In this document: in pieces, positions 44,723-54,840 of the stretch | How the letters are laid out: the number at the start of each line of letters is the position of its first letter | Position numbering within the stretch: position 1 is the first letter of the stretch | NCBI GenBank assembly: GCA_017849575.1 | Contig: JAFIGV010000011.1 | Coordinates: forward strand, 1-64,000 | DNA length: 64,000 nt | Direction: 5' to 3' | Source: Flavipsychrobacter sp. | GTDB lineage: Bacteria; Bacteroidota; Bacteroidia; Chitinophagales; Chitinophagaceae | Notes under the pieces: generated by a model | What the model saw: the letters and a program-made list of their open reading frames with translations, nothing else | Databases searched by the model: none | Told to the model about the DNA's origin: nothing | Made by a program: the position numbers and the translations under genes

Positions 44723-45568
44723 ATGGATTTGCAAGAGTTAAAAAATATTGCGTCGCAGGTGCGAAGGGATATCGTACGGATGGTACATGCCTGTCAGAGC
44801 GGTCATCCCGGTGGTTCGCTGGGCTGCACCGATTTTATGGTCGCTTTGTATTTCCAGATAATGAAGCACAACCCCCAGCCCTTTTCTATAGATGGAAAAG
44901 GCGAGGACATTTTCTTTTTGTCCAACGGTCATATTTCGCCGGTATTTTATAGCGTTTTGGCTCGCTCCGGTTATTTTCCTTTAAAAGAACTGGCTACATT
45001 CCGGAATATCAATTCGCGATTGCAGGGTCATCCTACCACCCACGAAGGTCTGCCCGGCGTGCGGATAGCCAGCGGTTCTTTGGGACAAGGGCTCAGCGTA
45101 GCCTGCGGTGCTGCCCTGACTAAAAAAATGAATGGGGACGATCGCATCGTCTATTCGCTGCATGGCGATGGCGAGTTGCAGGAAGGACAGAACTGGGAAG
45201 CCATCATGTTTGCTGCACACCACAAAATTGACAACCTCATTGCTACGGTAGATGTAAATGGTCAGCAAATAGACGGAGCTACGCGTAATGTGATGAACAT
45301 TGAACCGCTGAAGGAAAAGTTTCTTGCCTTTGGTTGGGACGTACTCGAAATGGATGGCAACAACATGGAAGAGGTGGTGAACACGCTTCAAAATGCAAAA
45401 GATAAGCATTGTGGCAAAGGCAAACCGGTATGCGTCCTGATGCGCACAGTGATGGGCAAGGGCGTTGACTTTATGGAAGGCACACACGAATGGCATGGCA
45501 TTGCCCCGAGCGACAAACAACTTGCACTCGCACAGGAACAGCTTCAGGAAACGCTTGGTGATTATTAG
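44723..45568 (+). CDS. Transketolase, N-terminal (thiamine diphosphate) subunit
   Basis: Protein of 281 aa covering the pyrophosphate-binding half of transketolase, which in the pentose phosphate pathway moves two-carbon units between sugar phosphates. Seen are the N-terminal VRMVHACQSGHPGGSLGCTD, the LSNGHISPVFYSVLA segment, GSLGQGLSVACG, and the ThDP motif GDGELQEGQNWEA, with the metal-binding Asp and later Asn in VDVNGQQIDG. Bacteroidota commonly split transketolase into N- and C-terminal genes, usually adjacent; here the next gene is an M1 peptidase, so the other half must be elsewhere. The start ATG 44723 (MDLQELKNIASQ) is chosen because the upstream in-frame part is read through repeat units. 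Confidence 0.92.
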   Translation: MDLQELKNIASQVRRDIVRMVHACQSGHPGGSLGCTDFMVALYFQIMKHNPQPFSIDGKGEDIFFLSNGHISPVFYSVLARSGYFPLKELATFRNINSRLQGHPTTHEGLPGVRIASGSLGQGLSVACGAALTKKMNGDDRIVYSLHGDGELQEGQNWEAIMFAAHHKIDNLIATVDVNGQQIDGATRNVMNIEPLKEKFLAFGWDVLEMDGNNMEEVVNTLQNAKDKHCGKGKPVCVLMRTVMGKGVDFMEGTHEWHGIAPSDKQLALAQEQLQETLGDY

Positions 45569-45590
45569 TGAGAAATATAAAAGATGAGAA

Positions 45591-45620
45591 GCCCTGGCTA
45601 TTCGCCGGGGTTTTTCTTTT
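45591..45620 (+). terminator. Rho-independent terminator of the transketolase gene
   Basis: Stem CCCTGGC/GCCGGGG (one G-U pair in RNA) with loop TATTC, then TTTTTCTTTTT. Confidence 0.8.
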
Positions 45621-45655
45621 TGGCGAAGCCCGCTCTTTTGTATTTTCACCCCATC

Positions 45656-48600
45656 ATGAGGTTTATATTATTGGTGCTGATTGCGTGCCTGGCAACGGGC
45701 AGCGAGGCACAGGAGCTTAAAGAATACCGCAGCAGCAACAATCCATACTACTGGAAAAACAGAAAGCCCGATGCTGATTACTGGCAGCAGGATATCTATT
45801 ATCGCATCAACGCATCTATTGATGAAGAAACTCATGTTATTCATGCTGATGAAAAACTGGTGTACTGGAATAACTCACCCGATACGCTGAACTTTATTTA
45901 TTTCCATCTGTACCAAAATGCCTTCGTAAAGGGTTCGTATTTGCACGACCTCGAAAAAGAACTAAAATCGAAAGCTGCGCTGGGTGCTTATGAAGCAGCG
46001 GAACTGGGCACCGTGGTGGACAACATCACCGTTAATGGCGTCGCCGCAAAAACAGAGCTCGACAATACCCTGCTGAAGGTCTATCTAAACAAACCACTGC
46101 CACCCAACACTTCGATAGAACTCCATATGGATTTCTCTACCTATTTCGACAACGGTAGTACGCGCCGCCGCATGAAAATGTACGATGCCTGGGGTTTCAT
46201 GCACTACAACGGTGTACAATGGTTTCCTAAAGTTTGTGTCTATGATCGCAAATTTGGCTGGGATACTTATCAGCATCTCAACAAAGAGTTTTATGGCGAC
46301 TTTGGCGTTTATGATGTGTCGCTGAATATGCCTTCAAACTATGTGGTGGAAGCAACGGGTATGTTGCAAAATCGCAAAGAAGTGTTACCGGATGCACTGA
46401 GAGAGAAGCTTGACGTAAAAAACTTTCGGAGTAAAAAATGGAATGAGACACCGTCCATTATTACCCCTTATGTTAAAGGCGAGCGTAAAATCTGGCGTTT
46501 TCATGCGGAGAATGTGCATGATTTTGCCTTTACCGCCGATCCTTCTTACCGTATCTCTACAGCTTACTGGAATGGCATAGAATGCGTGGGCATTGTGCAG
46601 GAACCGCATGCTGCAGGTTGGCAAAACAGTGGCGCATTGGTGGCAAAAATCGTAGAGACTTTCTCAAAGGAGATCGGCATGTTTGGCTATCCTAAAATGG
46701 TGGCAGCCGATGCCGCTGATGGGATGGAATATCCCATGCTTACGCTCGATGGCGGCGCAGAGCCGGGCTATCGGGGTTTGCTTTTTCATGAGATAGGACA
46801 CAACTGGTTTTACGGAATGGTGGGCAGCAACGAAACTTACCGAGCCGCGCTCGACGAGGGCTTCACGCAGTTTATCACAGCCTGGGGGCTCAACAAAGTG
46901 GATGGCAAATATATCATCGAAGGCAAGCCGCGATCTAAATACAAAAGGCGTTTTTACCAACCCACGCAGTCAAAGGATGCGCGGGTGTTCAATGCCTATA
47001 TCTACACCGCGCTCAATGGCGAGTCGAAACCGCTGAATACACATTCCAACGACTTCAACGATGCGCTGGGACATGAAGGCGGATATGGCTTGGTGTATTA
47101 CAAAACGGCAACGATGCTGTACAATTTGCAGTATGTGCTCGGCGATTCTCTTTTTCAGGCGGCATTCCAACATTATTTCGACCAATGGAAATTTGCGCAT
47201 CCATACTTCGAGGATTTCCGGAACTCGATCATTCACTTTACCCATGTAGATCTCAATTGGTTTTTTGATGAATGGCTGGAGACAACTAAGACAATTGACT
47301 ACAGCATAGAAAACGTAAAACACATACGCGGTACCGATAGCTTTAAGATCAGCCTGAAGCGAAGCGGGCAAATGCAAATGCCGATAGATTTTACGGTCAC
47401 GCAAAAAGATGGCAGCACCCAAAGCTATCATGTGCCCAATACCTGGTTTACAAAGGCGACCGAAGCAACCGTTCTCCCGAAATGGTATGGATGGAGTAAA
47501 ATACGACCAACTTATTCCGCCACTGTTGCTGCTCCTGCCGGTATCAAAAAGGTTCAGATAGATACTACGGATCGTCTGGCGGATATTTACCCGCTGAATA
47601 ATAGTTTTCAAAAAGGCATTTTTCACCGTGCCCCTGCTTTTCAGGTTCGGGTGGATGGCGGCGTACAGCCTATTACCGATCGTAGGCACTACCGGCTGTT
47701 TGTGCGCCCCGACCTTTGGTGGAATGCCGTGGACGGAGTGAAAATTGGAGCGCATGCAGAAGGAAATTATCTCAATACCATGCACCGGTTCGACGCGTCC
47801 GTGTGGTGGAACAGCCATGCGTTGCAAGGCGATGATTACCTGAGTTATCAAAGTGAAGGATGGTATCAGCGTTACTTACCCTTCAACTTCAGCATCAACT
47901 ACGTTTCGCCCGTGTCCATTCAGCATCCGGACCATGAAGAAGAGCTTCATGTGCGTTTGCTCGACGGACTTGTATATGGCAGACTGGGGCACAACTGGAA
48001 ACCGAACGATCAGATTTCGGCTTCCTTTTATTATCAGACCATGTGGCGTCCTATCAACTACGATCTCGACTATCTGCTCTACAAAAATGAGTGGAGCAGC
48101 AATAAGCGCCGCCCCAATAATTCGCTCAACCTGGTGTTATCCCGCAGCTACAAAGGATTTAACAGTTATGGAAAAGCTACACTGACCATACGGGCTCCCT
48201 TGCTCACCGGCAATGAAGCCGACGCTTTCAACTACAGCTATATTCAGCTCAATCAACTCCACACCATTTACTTCGGAAAATTCGAACTCCGCAGCCGTCT
48301 GTTTGCAAGAATCGGTATGGGAACCAATATTCCGTACGAGAGTGCCCTGTGGCTTGCGGGCGCAAATCCTGAAGAGCAGATGGACAATAAATACAGCCGG
48401 AGCGTAGGATTTGTTCCTACCGACTGGAGCGGCTTTTCGCGCTATGAAACCAACCATTTCCAAATGGGCGGTGGACTGAATCTACGTGGCTATGCAGGCT
48501 ATTTTGTTGCGGATGAAAGAAATGGCGAGATACTGGTAGGCTATAAAGGCAGAAGTGGTGCAGCCCTCAATTTCGAGCTCGATTTTGATCGCTACATCCG

Positions 48601-48913
48601 CTTGCAGCCTTCCTTCACCCGCAACTGGCTTCATGTGGATGCCTATGGTTTTGCAGATGGCGGATTGATTGAACTGAGCCGGATTTCCAACATCAACCAA
48701 TATTATCTAACCACGCCAACGGATATGTGGAGCGACTTCCGGGTGGATGCAGGTTTAGGTCTGGCATTTACTATCAAAAAATTTGGACCTTTCGACAAAG
48801 CAGAGCCGCTGACTTTACGATTCGATATGCCGTTCTTCATCAATCGTCCACCTTATGCCGATCCTCAGTACTGGGGCTTCCGGTATGTGGTGGGCATCAA
48901 CCGGACTTTTTAG
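45656..48913 (+). CDS. M1 family zinc aminopeptidase with outer membrane barrel-like C-terminal region
   Basis: Exported protein of 1085 aa with a signal peptide (MRFILLVLIACLATGSEA). N-terminal M1 beta domain, then the gluzincin catalytic domain: HEIGHNWFYGMVGSNETYR followed by a Glu in LDEGFTQF, the M1 HExxHx18E arrangement. The substrate-binding GxMEN element is replaced by LDGGAEP, which is unusual for M1. The last third (about 660-1085) is rich in alternating strands and ends in RYVVGINRTF, with a C-terminal Phe as in outer membrane beta-barrels. The protein may thus be an outer membrane-anchored peptidase; barrel identity is inferred. The glycosyltransferase gene follows 12 bp later, probably in one operon. 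Confidence 0.85.
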   Translation: MRFILLVLIACLATGSEAQELKEYRSSNNPYYWKNRKPDADYWQQDIYYRINASIDEETHVIHADEKLVYWNNSPDTLNFIYFHLYQNAFVKGSYLHDLEKELKSKAALGAYEAAELGTVVDNITVNGVAAKTELDNTLLKVYLNKPLPPNTSIELHMDFSTYFDNGSTRRRMKMYDAWGFMHYNGVQWFPKVCVYDRKFGWDTYQHLNKEFYGDFGVYDVSLNMPSNYVVEATGMLQNRKEVLPDALREKLDVKNFRSKKWNETPSIITPYVKGERKIWRFHAENVHDFAFTADPSYRISTAYWNGIECVGIVQEPHAAGWQNSGALVAKIVETFSKEIGMFGYPKMVAADAADGMEYPMLTLDGGAEPGYRGLLFHEIGHNWFYGMVGSNETYRAALDEGFTQFITAWGLNKVDGKYIIEGKPRSKYKRRFYQPTQSKDARVFNAYIYTALNGESKPLNTHSNDFNDALGHEGGYGLVYYKTATMLYNLQYVLGDSLFQAAFQHYFDQWKFAHPYFEDFRNSIIHFTHVDLNWFFDEWLETTKTIDYSIENVKHIRGTDSFKISLKRSGQMQMPIDFTVTQKDGSTQSYHVPNTWFTKATEATVLPKWYGWSKIRPTYSATVAAPAGIKKVQIDTTDRLADIYPLNNSFQKGIFHRAPAFQVRVDGGVQPITDRRHYRLFVRPDLWWNAVDGVKIGAHAEGNYLNTMHRFDASVWWNSHALQGDDYLSYQSEGWYQRYLPFNFSINYVSPVSIQHPDHEEELHVRLLDGLVYGRLGHNWKPNDQISASFYYQTMWRPINYDLDYLLYKNEWSSNKRRPNNSLNLVLSRSYKGFNSYGKATLTIRAPLLTGNEADAFNYSYIQLNQLHTIYFGKFELRSRLFARIGMGTNIPYESALWLAGANPEEQMDNKYSRSVGFVPTDWSGFSRYETNHFQMGGGLNLRGYAGYFVADERNGEILVGYKGRSGAALNFELDFDRYIRLQPSFTRNWLHVDAYGFADGGLIELSRISNINQYYLTTPTDMWSDFRVDAGLGLAFTIKKFGPFDKAEPLTLRFDMPFFINRPPYADPQYWGFRYVVGINRTF

Positions 48914-48925
48914 CCTCAGGAAACT

Positions 48926-50470
48926 ATGCAGCACTTTCTATCCTTCAAAAACCAAAGTACCCTTCCGGGAGTGCTGTTACTGCTTGCGTCACTGTTCATC
49001 GGAATTTTAGTCTATCAGGATTTTGGTATCAGTTGGGACGAGAATGTGCAGCGCGATATGGGATTGGTAAGTCGCAGCTATATTTTTTCCGGCGACACTA
49101 CGCTGAACCATTATGTGGAACGCGATCACGGAGTGGCTTTTGAAGTGCCGCTGGTCATGCTTGAAGGTGCTACAGGCATAACAGATGGGCGGGATGTCTA
49201 TTTGCTTCGTCATATCGTTACGCATATCGTATTCTTGCTTGGTGCCTTTGCCGGGTATGTGCTGGCGCTACGGATATTTAAAAAACAGTGGGTCGCCGTG
49301 CTGGCATTTCTGATGCTCGCCTTTCATCCACGGCTCTACGCACACTCCTTTTTTAATTCAAAGGATATCCCCTTGATGGTTACGTTCACGCTGGCTTTTC
49401 TCACGGCGCAAAGGGTGTTTGCCCGGCGCAGCTCACGCAAGGCAGTGATCTATCTCGGGCTGGCTGTTGGTCTTGCTTTGAGTACACGAATTGTTGCACT
49501 GGTACTGGTGTTGCCCCTGATTTTTTTCTTTCTAATTGATGTGTTTGCATCTTTTGGAAAAAAGAACGAGGTAGTACTGCATGCGCAGCGATTACTCATT
49601 TTCCTCGTCACCACCGCCGTCACGATGTATCTCACCTGGCCTGCACTCTGGCAACATCCTTTTGCGAGTTTTGCAGCCACGTACGAAAGCATGTCTCATT
49701 TCCGCTGGTCAGGACATGTATTGCTCATGGGTAAAATGCTTTCTTCGGAACATCTTCCCTACTACTATTTGCCAGTGTGGATCGGTATCACTACCCCTCC
49801 GGTCTGGCTTGCCTTCGGAGTAGCCGGTTTGCTATTAGTCATCTATCAATTTTTGCGTAGGCCGCTGGCAGGATGGCACGCGCCGCAGAACCGGAATATA
49901 TTGCTGTATGCTTTCTGTGCTGTTGTGCCAGTTGCCATGGTCATCTTCCTGCATTCAGTAGTGTACGACGACTGGCGTCATGTCTATTTTATCTACCCGG
50001 CTATTGTGATGCTTGCCATGTATGCCTTGAACAGGCCTTCCGGCAAATGGTTGTGGTTGGCAACTTCTGCCTTTGTGCTGCAAAACATACTGGTGCTGTA
50101 TGACTTTGTTAAGCTCCATCCTTTCGAACAAGTCTATTTCAACCGGCTGGTTTCGAAAAAGGAAGAAGCATTGCGCGCCAACTACGAGCTGGACTATTGG
50201 GCCGCAGGATACAAGCAGGCTTTGGAATATCTGATTGCCCATGCTCCGGACTATGAAATAAAAATAGCCTGGGGACCGGCACCGCTAACGATGAACCGGG
50301 AGATGCTGCAGCAGCAAGATCGCCCGAGGATTGTATTCGTCAACCTCGAAGATGCCGATTATTTCATCACGAACTTCAGGATCCATCCGCAAGATTTCCC
50401 TTACAAAACCGTAGTGAAAGATTTCAAGCGCGAAGGCAGCACGATTATCAGAATCTACAAGCTTCGGTAA
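48926..50470 (+). CDS. GT-C fold membrane glycosyltransferase (GT39/ArnT-like)
   Basis: Polytopic protein of 514 aa with about eleven to twelve helices. The first periplasmic loop carries DFGISWDENVQRD, the acidic DxxxxxDE motif typical of GT-C enzymes that use polyprenyl-phosphate sugars. It also has RHIVTHIVFLLGAFAGYVLA and a conserved FHPRLYAHSFFNSKDIPLM stretch. The C-terminal part is soluble and periplasmic. Donor and acceptor sugars are unknown; a lipid A, surface glycan or protein glycosylation role is possible. It starts 12 bp after the M1 peptidase gene and is likely co-transcribed. It converges on the DUF1330 gene. Confidence 0.85.
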   Translation: MQHFLSFKNQSTLPGVLLLLASLFIGILVYQDFGISWDENVQRDMGLVSRSYIFSGDTTLNHYVERDHGVAFEVPLVMLEGATGITDGRDVYLLRHIVTHIVFLLGAFAGYVLALRIFKKQWVAVLAFLMLAFHPRLYAHSFFNSKDIPLMVTFTLAFLTAQRVFARRSSRKAVIYLGLAVGLALSTRIVALVLVLPLIFFFLIDVFASFGKKNEVVLHAQRLLIFLVTTAVTMYLTWPALWQHPFASFAATYESMSHFRWSGHVLLMGKMLSSEHLPYYYLPVWIGITTPPVWLAFGVAGLLLVIYQFLRRPLAGWHAPQNRNILLYAFCAVVPVAMVIFLHSVVYDDWRHVYFIYPAIVMLAMYALNRPSGKWLWLATSAFVLQNILVLYDFVKLHPFEQVYFNRLVSKKEEALRANYELDYWAAGYKQALEYLIAHAPDYEIKIAWGPAPLTMNREMLQQQDRPRIVFVNLEDADYFITNFRIHPQDFPYKTVVKDFKREGSTIIRIYKLR

Positions 50471-50498
50471 CAGAAAGCCGTAGCAAGTGCCTTCCGTT

Positions 50499-50807
50499 TT
50501 AAAGCGGCTCGCAGATCATGAGGTCCACTTCCTGTGTGTAGGCTTTTTCACGTAGCTCGTTCAGTGCGTTGAAGCCTTCGCTAGCCAGCATGTCCTTAAT
50601 TGCCTGCGGAGAAGGAAACTCAAAAACGGCTATGGCTTTAATGCCGCCCTGACCCATCACTTGCTCCGTTGTCTTCCAGCGCTGCATGCCGCTGCCGCCA
50701 AACTTTGTAAAAATTCCAACAATCTGCGTCAGATACGACTGAAAACTCGGCAGATCGTTCGTGTTAGGAACCGCATTAACGATCAAAAATGTTTTACCTG
50801 TGCTCAT
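50499..50807 (-). CDS. DUF1330-like small protein
   Basis: Cytoplasmic alpha/beta protein of 102 aa with a dimeric ferredoxin-like fold typical of DUF1330 (KTFLIVNAVPN, AIAVFEFPSPQAIKDMLASE, LNELREKAYTQEVDLMICEP). Function of the family is unknown; some members are linked to antibiotic biosynthesis monooxygenase-like folds. It is a single gene between the glycosyltransferase (convergent) and the divergent region around 50.9 kb. The start is clear. Confidence 0.75.
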   Translation of the reverse strand: MSTGKTFLIVNAVPNTNDLPSFQSYLTQIVGIFTKFGGSGMQRWKTTEQVMGQGGIKAIAVFEFPSPQAIKDMLASEGFNALNELREKAYTQEVDLMICEPL

Positions 50808-50955
50808 GGCTTTAAAGCTTTCGTTGTATATCCCGGATCAAATGGTCGTTTTCTTTTCACAACAGGATAGATGCTACAAGTTATTGCCCCGCAACTAATT
50901 GTGCAACACCCTGAATCACTGATTTCAATTTGACGCCTTCACCATGGCACTTTAG

Positions 50956-50987
50956 TATCAAAAAGGCCGCCCCAATTCGGACGGCCT
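50956..50987 (-). terminator. Rho-independent terminator of the LamG protein gene
   Basis: Stem AGGCCG/CGGCCT (50964-50969 with 50982-50987), extended by inner CC/GG pairs, followed on the minus strand by TTTTTGATA. Confidence 0.75.
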
Positions 50988-51018
50988 CTGAAAGAAAAAG
51001 TGGAATATACTTAGGCGA

Positions 51019-54000
51019 TCAATGCTTAACGATTTTTTGCGTATACACCTCATCTCCGGTAGAACATTGTATCAGATAAATGCCGGCCGGAAGGGAAGCG
51101 GCGTCCATTTGAAGCATATTAAAGCCCTTTTGCAAAGAACGGGTTTCGCGAAGCATTACATGGCCCAACAGGTCGGAAATGATAAGTTGGACTTCCCCAG
51201 CGCCGGCAGCAAGGAATTGAACCGAAAGCGTATTGCTGAAAGGATTGGGCTGTACACTAAAGTTGCCATTTGAGTTCCGGAATGCTACCATCCTTACCTC
51301 GGAATAGCTTGTTCTGCCGTCATAGTCGAGCATCCTGAGACGATAATAAACTACAGAATGACTGAGTGCAATATTTTTATCCGTAAAACTATAATCATTG
51401 AAGCTACTGTGCGATCCTTTTGCCATTACGACACCCGCCCGCTCAAAAAGCGATCCGTCAAATGATCTTTCTACTACAAAACTGTTGGTATGCTCTGCGC
51501 TCGATGTCTGCCAGGAAAGTAAGGCGTCCTGCTGTTCGGCTGCTGCAGCAAACGAGATCAGTCTGATGGGAAGTGGATTGTTGTTGCCCCCGATTACAAA
51601 CTGTTGATTGAATTGTGAAGGACTCGTAAAGCTGTACAGGGCCGATGGCGGAGTGATGTTGAGTGCCGTAGCGCTGTTGTAAGTTAATGCCCATCCCGCA
51701 CCCGACCCGTTGGAACGGTTAAATAGCTTAACATCAGAATTGACGGCTGTAGGTAGCAGCGTGTTGTTGATAAGATCGAAATTAACATCAGCACCGGTAA
51801 AAGAAGCACTACCGTAGTGGTAGATCAGCCAGGTACGCGGATGGACTGCCGTGATGCCGCCAGGTGTGGTAGAAGGTTGTGTGCCGGTTGGTGCGCTGTT
51901 GAACATGTGAACGTAGTAGTCTTCACTGCCTGTGTAGTTGGCAAAGTTGATACTCAGATTGGCATTGGTGAAGGTTATGGGTCCTGAGCCGGTGACAGGC
52001 TGCGTCACAACGACCGGTGTACCGATGGGAATGGTAGAAAAATACCAGACGGGTGAAGCTGTGGTATTGGCTATGTCCATATTGACCAGCGTGCCGTGGT
52101 TGCAATTGCCCGATGCATCAGCCGTATAAAAAGTCCCGGCACCTTCGTCAAAGCGCAGATAGCATAAAATGTTGGGGTCGGAGAAAGGAGCAATGCTGGT
52201 GTGCATATAAGTCCTTATCTCATTCGCAGTGCGCGCACTGGCCCATATGCGCACTTCCTCCATGCCGCCACTGAAGTACTGTGGGGTAGCTCCACCAGTT
52301 TTACCCAAAAAAAGCGCTGTATTGGTAGGCGTCACAAAGCCCGTCTGCACGGCACTTCCGGTGAGTTCTCCATTGATGTAAACATTAATGGCTGCGCCAT
52401 CGTAAGTACCTGCCACATGATACCATGTGCCGGCAATGAGTGGCGTTGTGCTCGTTGCCGTTACTACTCCACTGCCGGTTTTCACCGTGAAGGTGGGATT
52501 GCCCGTTGCATTCAGAGAGAGATTATAAGACAGGTTGGTTGCCGACGAATCTTTGGAAATAAGCGTTCGTACCACACCTGTTGATGTAACATTAAACCAG
52601 CCCTCCAGTGTGAGCGTACTGCCCGGGCTCAGTACAGGACTGTTGGGGACTGAAATATAATCGTCAACCCCATCAAACTGCACCCTTATCCCTGCGTCGT
52701 TGATGCCGGTGTAGTCGATGACTTGCAGCGTGGACGTTGCGGTATCATTTACGTTGGAGGCATCGCCGCTCAGGGTAGTCCAGGACTTAATGGTGTAGGT
52801 GCCCGCCGTTGCCGGAGTGAAGAGCGTAGGAAAGTTTACCTGCTGCGACCCGCCGGAAGTAACTGAAGTGGCCGTGGTGGTAGAGCTATACACTGCTGTT
52901 CCGTTGAGGTAAATGGCACATTGAACCGGCACATTGATCTGCGGCAATAAACCGTAGTTGTACACGGTGCTAAACGGATATAACGAACCCTGTCCCAGAG
53001 GAACAATCTGACAGGGATAGTCAATGCTGGTGACGCCTACATCGTTGGGCGACTGGAAACGAGGTTCGATCATGAACCGGAAGTTGCTGCTGGAAGACGA
53101 GAAATCGAGCCATGAAGTGCTGGAGACCGGCGATGAATAATAAAAAATCTGACTGCGCACGGGCACCTCGGCCTGATAACCAAAATTGGCATTGTTTGTA
53201 GTGTTTTGAATAACACCAACAAAAAAGGTATCGCTTATCGTTACCGGCGGATTTACCGGTAGTGTGTTCAGACCCGTTACGCTGGTAAACTGGCTCGATG
53301 ACCAAAGTAAAGTGCCGGGCGCACCCGTGCTCGCGTTTTTACCCCAGATGCCGATCTGCAACGGAATACCGCCTGCAGCAAACAATACACCGATCTGGTT
53401 GATCGCATTAGAAATACCCGAATAAGGGAATTTGGCTACAAAGTTTCCTGTGCCACCAGTAAACCCGATACCGCCCGCCGCCGGAATGCTCGGATCGGCA
53501 TAGGCATACACGTCGTCATTCACTAACTGAGTATTCGATTTCTGATTATTGAAATTATTGTCATCGGGCACTACAAAGACCGTAATCGTATCCAGTCCAT
53601 TTAAGAAAGGCGTGTATCCGGCAAATGATATTGTGGTTTCGCCGGCGGGTGCCAGGGTGGCTATCGTCACTGAATCGTCGTAGGTATTGGTGCCGGCAAT
53701 GTGCAGGTACACTTTAAAGTTGTTCTTTGTGGCCGTGCCCGAGTTTTTGATACGAGCTTGTATGTAGTGCGGCGACACATATTGCTTGGGTAGTTTTCCC
53801 AAAGTATAGATGGCGAGAACAGCTACATCATTAGGATAGGTGGGAATGAACCGATACGTAATTCCGGGAATCGGCAATGGCCTTACATTGCCTACGTTAT
53901 TGCCATAGTTGAAAGAATTACCCGTATAGTTTCCGGACAAAAACGTCGCAAGATCCCAGTTTTGTGTGGACCCCTTCGTCACCGCTATTAGTTGATTGGA

Positions 54001-54645
54001 TGCATTGGAAGATCCTCGCAGTCCTACTATGGCCGACTTAAATGCGCTGGCATTAGTGGAAGGAGTAGCCTGCCCCATGACAATGTCAATGATATTGCTG
54101 GTTTCGTATAGTTTGATCTGAAACTGCATAGCCGTGTATTGTGTGGCGACCGAAGATGCTTTTTCCGTCACATTTTTCCACTGTATGGTGCACACGCGCG
54201 AACCAACAGCGCCCGTTGTATAGCTGCGGTATTCTACGCCTGCCGCACCGGTCAGATCAAGGCAAAAAGCGGCAATCATGTTTACATCAGCAACATTCGT
54301 GCTATTGAAAATACCTCCCGAAGTGGTCGGTGTAGAGGTTTGAGGTGTACTGTAAAAAAGCGTCGAAGCCGATGGATTTACAGTGCCCAGCTTAATCCAT
54401 CCGTTGGTACTGAGAATAAAATCGGTATAAGTAACACCATTGTAAGTGAAATTGAAACCAATAGATTGTGCCGCTGAAAGTGCGTCATCATTGTTAGCAG
54501 TTGTGATAACGGTTCCATTCGTTCCAAGATCTGTGTAAGTGGACGTCACGACCAAAGCATTGGTGGCCGGATAGTTGGTGGTGAGCTGGGCCGACGTGAA
54601 AATCGACATGGCCAGAGCAACAAAAGCAAGTAGCTGTTTTTTCAT
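51019..54645 (-). CDS. Large T9SS-secreted protein with LamG/concanavalin-like domain
   Basis: Secreted protein of 1208 aa. It has a signal peptide (MKKQLLAFVALAMSIFTSAQ), several immunoglobulin-like or CARDB-like beta segments (for example NDVAVLAIYTLGKLPKQYVS and NDVGVTSIDYPCQIVPLGQG), a LamG/laminin-G jelly roll at about residues 660-840 (GIRVQFDGVDDYISVPNSP, LTLEGWFN, WYHVAGTYDG, GGMEEVRIWASARTANEIR), further beta segments and a C-terminal T9SS type A sorting domain (VQPNPFSNTLSVQFL, LGHVMLRETRSLQKG, SLPAGIYLIQ). The start ATG 54645 gives the signal peptide. Likely a cell-surface adhesin or matrix protein. It has its own terminator. No catalytic domain is evident. Confidence 0.88.
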   Translation of the reverse strand: MKKQLLAFVALAMSIFTSAQLTTNYPATNALVVTSTYTDLGTNGTVITTANNDDALSAAQSIGFNFTYNGVTYTDFILSTNGWIKLGTVNPSASTLFYSTPQTSTPTTSGGIFNSTNVADVNMIAAFCLDLTGAAGVEYRSYTTGAVGSRVCTIQWKNVTEKASSVATQYTAMQFQIKLYETSNIIDIVMGQATPSTNASAFKSAIVGLRGSSNASNQLIAVTKGSTQNWDLATFLSGNYTGNSFNYGNNVGNVRPLPIPGITYRFIPTYPNDVAVLAIYTLGKLPKQYVSPHYIQARIKNSGTATKNNFKVYLHIAGTNTYDDSVTIATLAPAGETTISFAGYTPFLNGLDTITVFVVPDDNNFNNQKSNTQLVNDDVYAYADPSIPAAGGIGFTGGTGNFVAKFPYSGISNAINQIGVLFAAGGIPLQIGIWGKNASTGAPGTLLWSSSQFTSVTGLNTLPVNPPVTISDTFFVGVIQNTTNNANFGYQAEVPVRSQIFYYSSPVSSTSWLDFSSSSSNFRFMIEPRFQSPNDVGVTSIDYPCQIVPLGQGSLYPFSTVYNYGLLPQINVPVQCAIYLNGTAVYSSTTTATSVTSGGSQQVNFPTLFTPATAGTYTIKSWTTLSGDASNVNDTATSTLQVIDYTGINDAGIRVQFDGVDDYISVPNSPVLSPGSTLTLEGWFNVTSTGVVRTLISKDSSATNLSYNLSLNATGNPTFTVKTGSGVVTATSTTPLIAGTWYHVAGTYDGAAINVYINGELTGSAVQTGFVTPTNTALFLGKTGGATPQYFSGGMEEVRIWASARTANEIRTYMHTSIAPFSDPNILCYLRFDEGAGTFYTADASGNCNHGTLVNMDIANTTASPVWYFSTIPIGTPVVVTQPVTGSGPITFTNANLSINFANYTGSEDYYVHMFNSAPTGTQPSTTPGGITAVHPRTWLIYHYGSASFTGADVNFDLINNTLLPTAVNSDVKLFNRSNGSGAGWALTYNSATALNITPPSALYSFTSPSQFNQQFVIGGNNNPLPIRLISFAAAAEQQDALLSWQTSSAEHTNSFVVERSFDGSLFERAGVVMAKGSHSSFNDYSFTDKNIALSHSVVYYRLRMLDYDGRTSYSEVRMVAFRNSNGNFSVQPNPFSNTLSVQFLAAGAGEVQLIISDLLGHVMLRETRSLQKGFNMLQMDAASLPAGIYLIQCSTGDEVYTQKIVKH

Positions 54646-54840
54646 AATTGGCGTTTTTAGAAGAACATTTTCAGGCACCGCTGAAAAATGTGATAAAGTG
54701 GATTTCAAACATATTTGTCTATGCTAAATCTAAAAACAAAAAACAGCAAATACAAGCTTTTCTTAATTTTTATTTAATCCCCGGCAACGCACTTTTTGAA
54801 AAAGAAGGGGAAAGGGTATTTTAGCGCGGAATATCAGAAG

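Noticed and set aside
50470-50500. Possible terminator between the glycosyltransferase and DUF1330 genes
   Set aside because: Only a 4-bp GCCG/CGGC pairing with a long loop and no clear U-tract.
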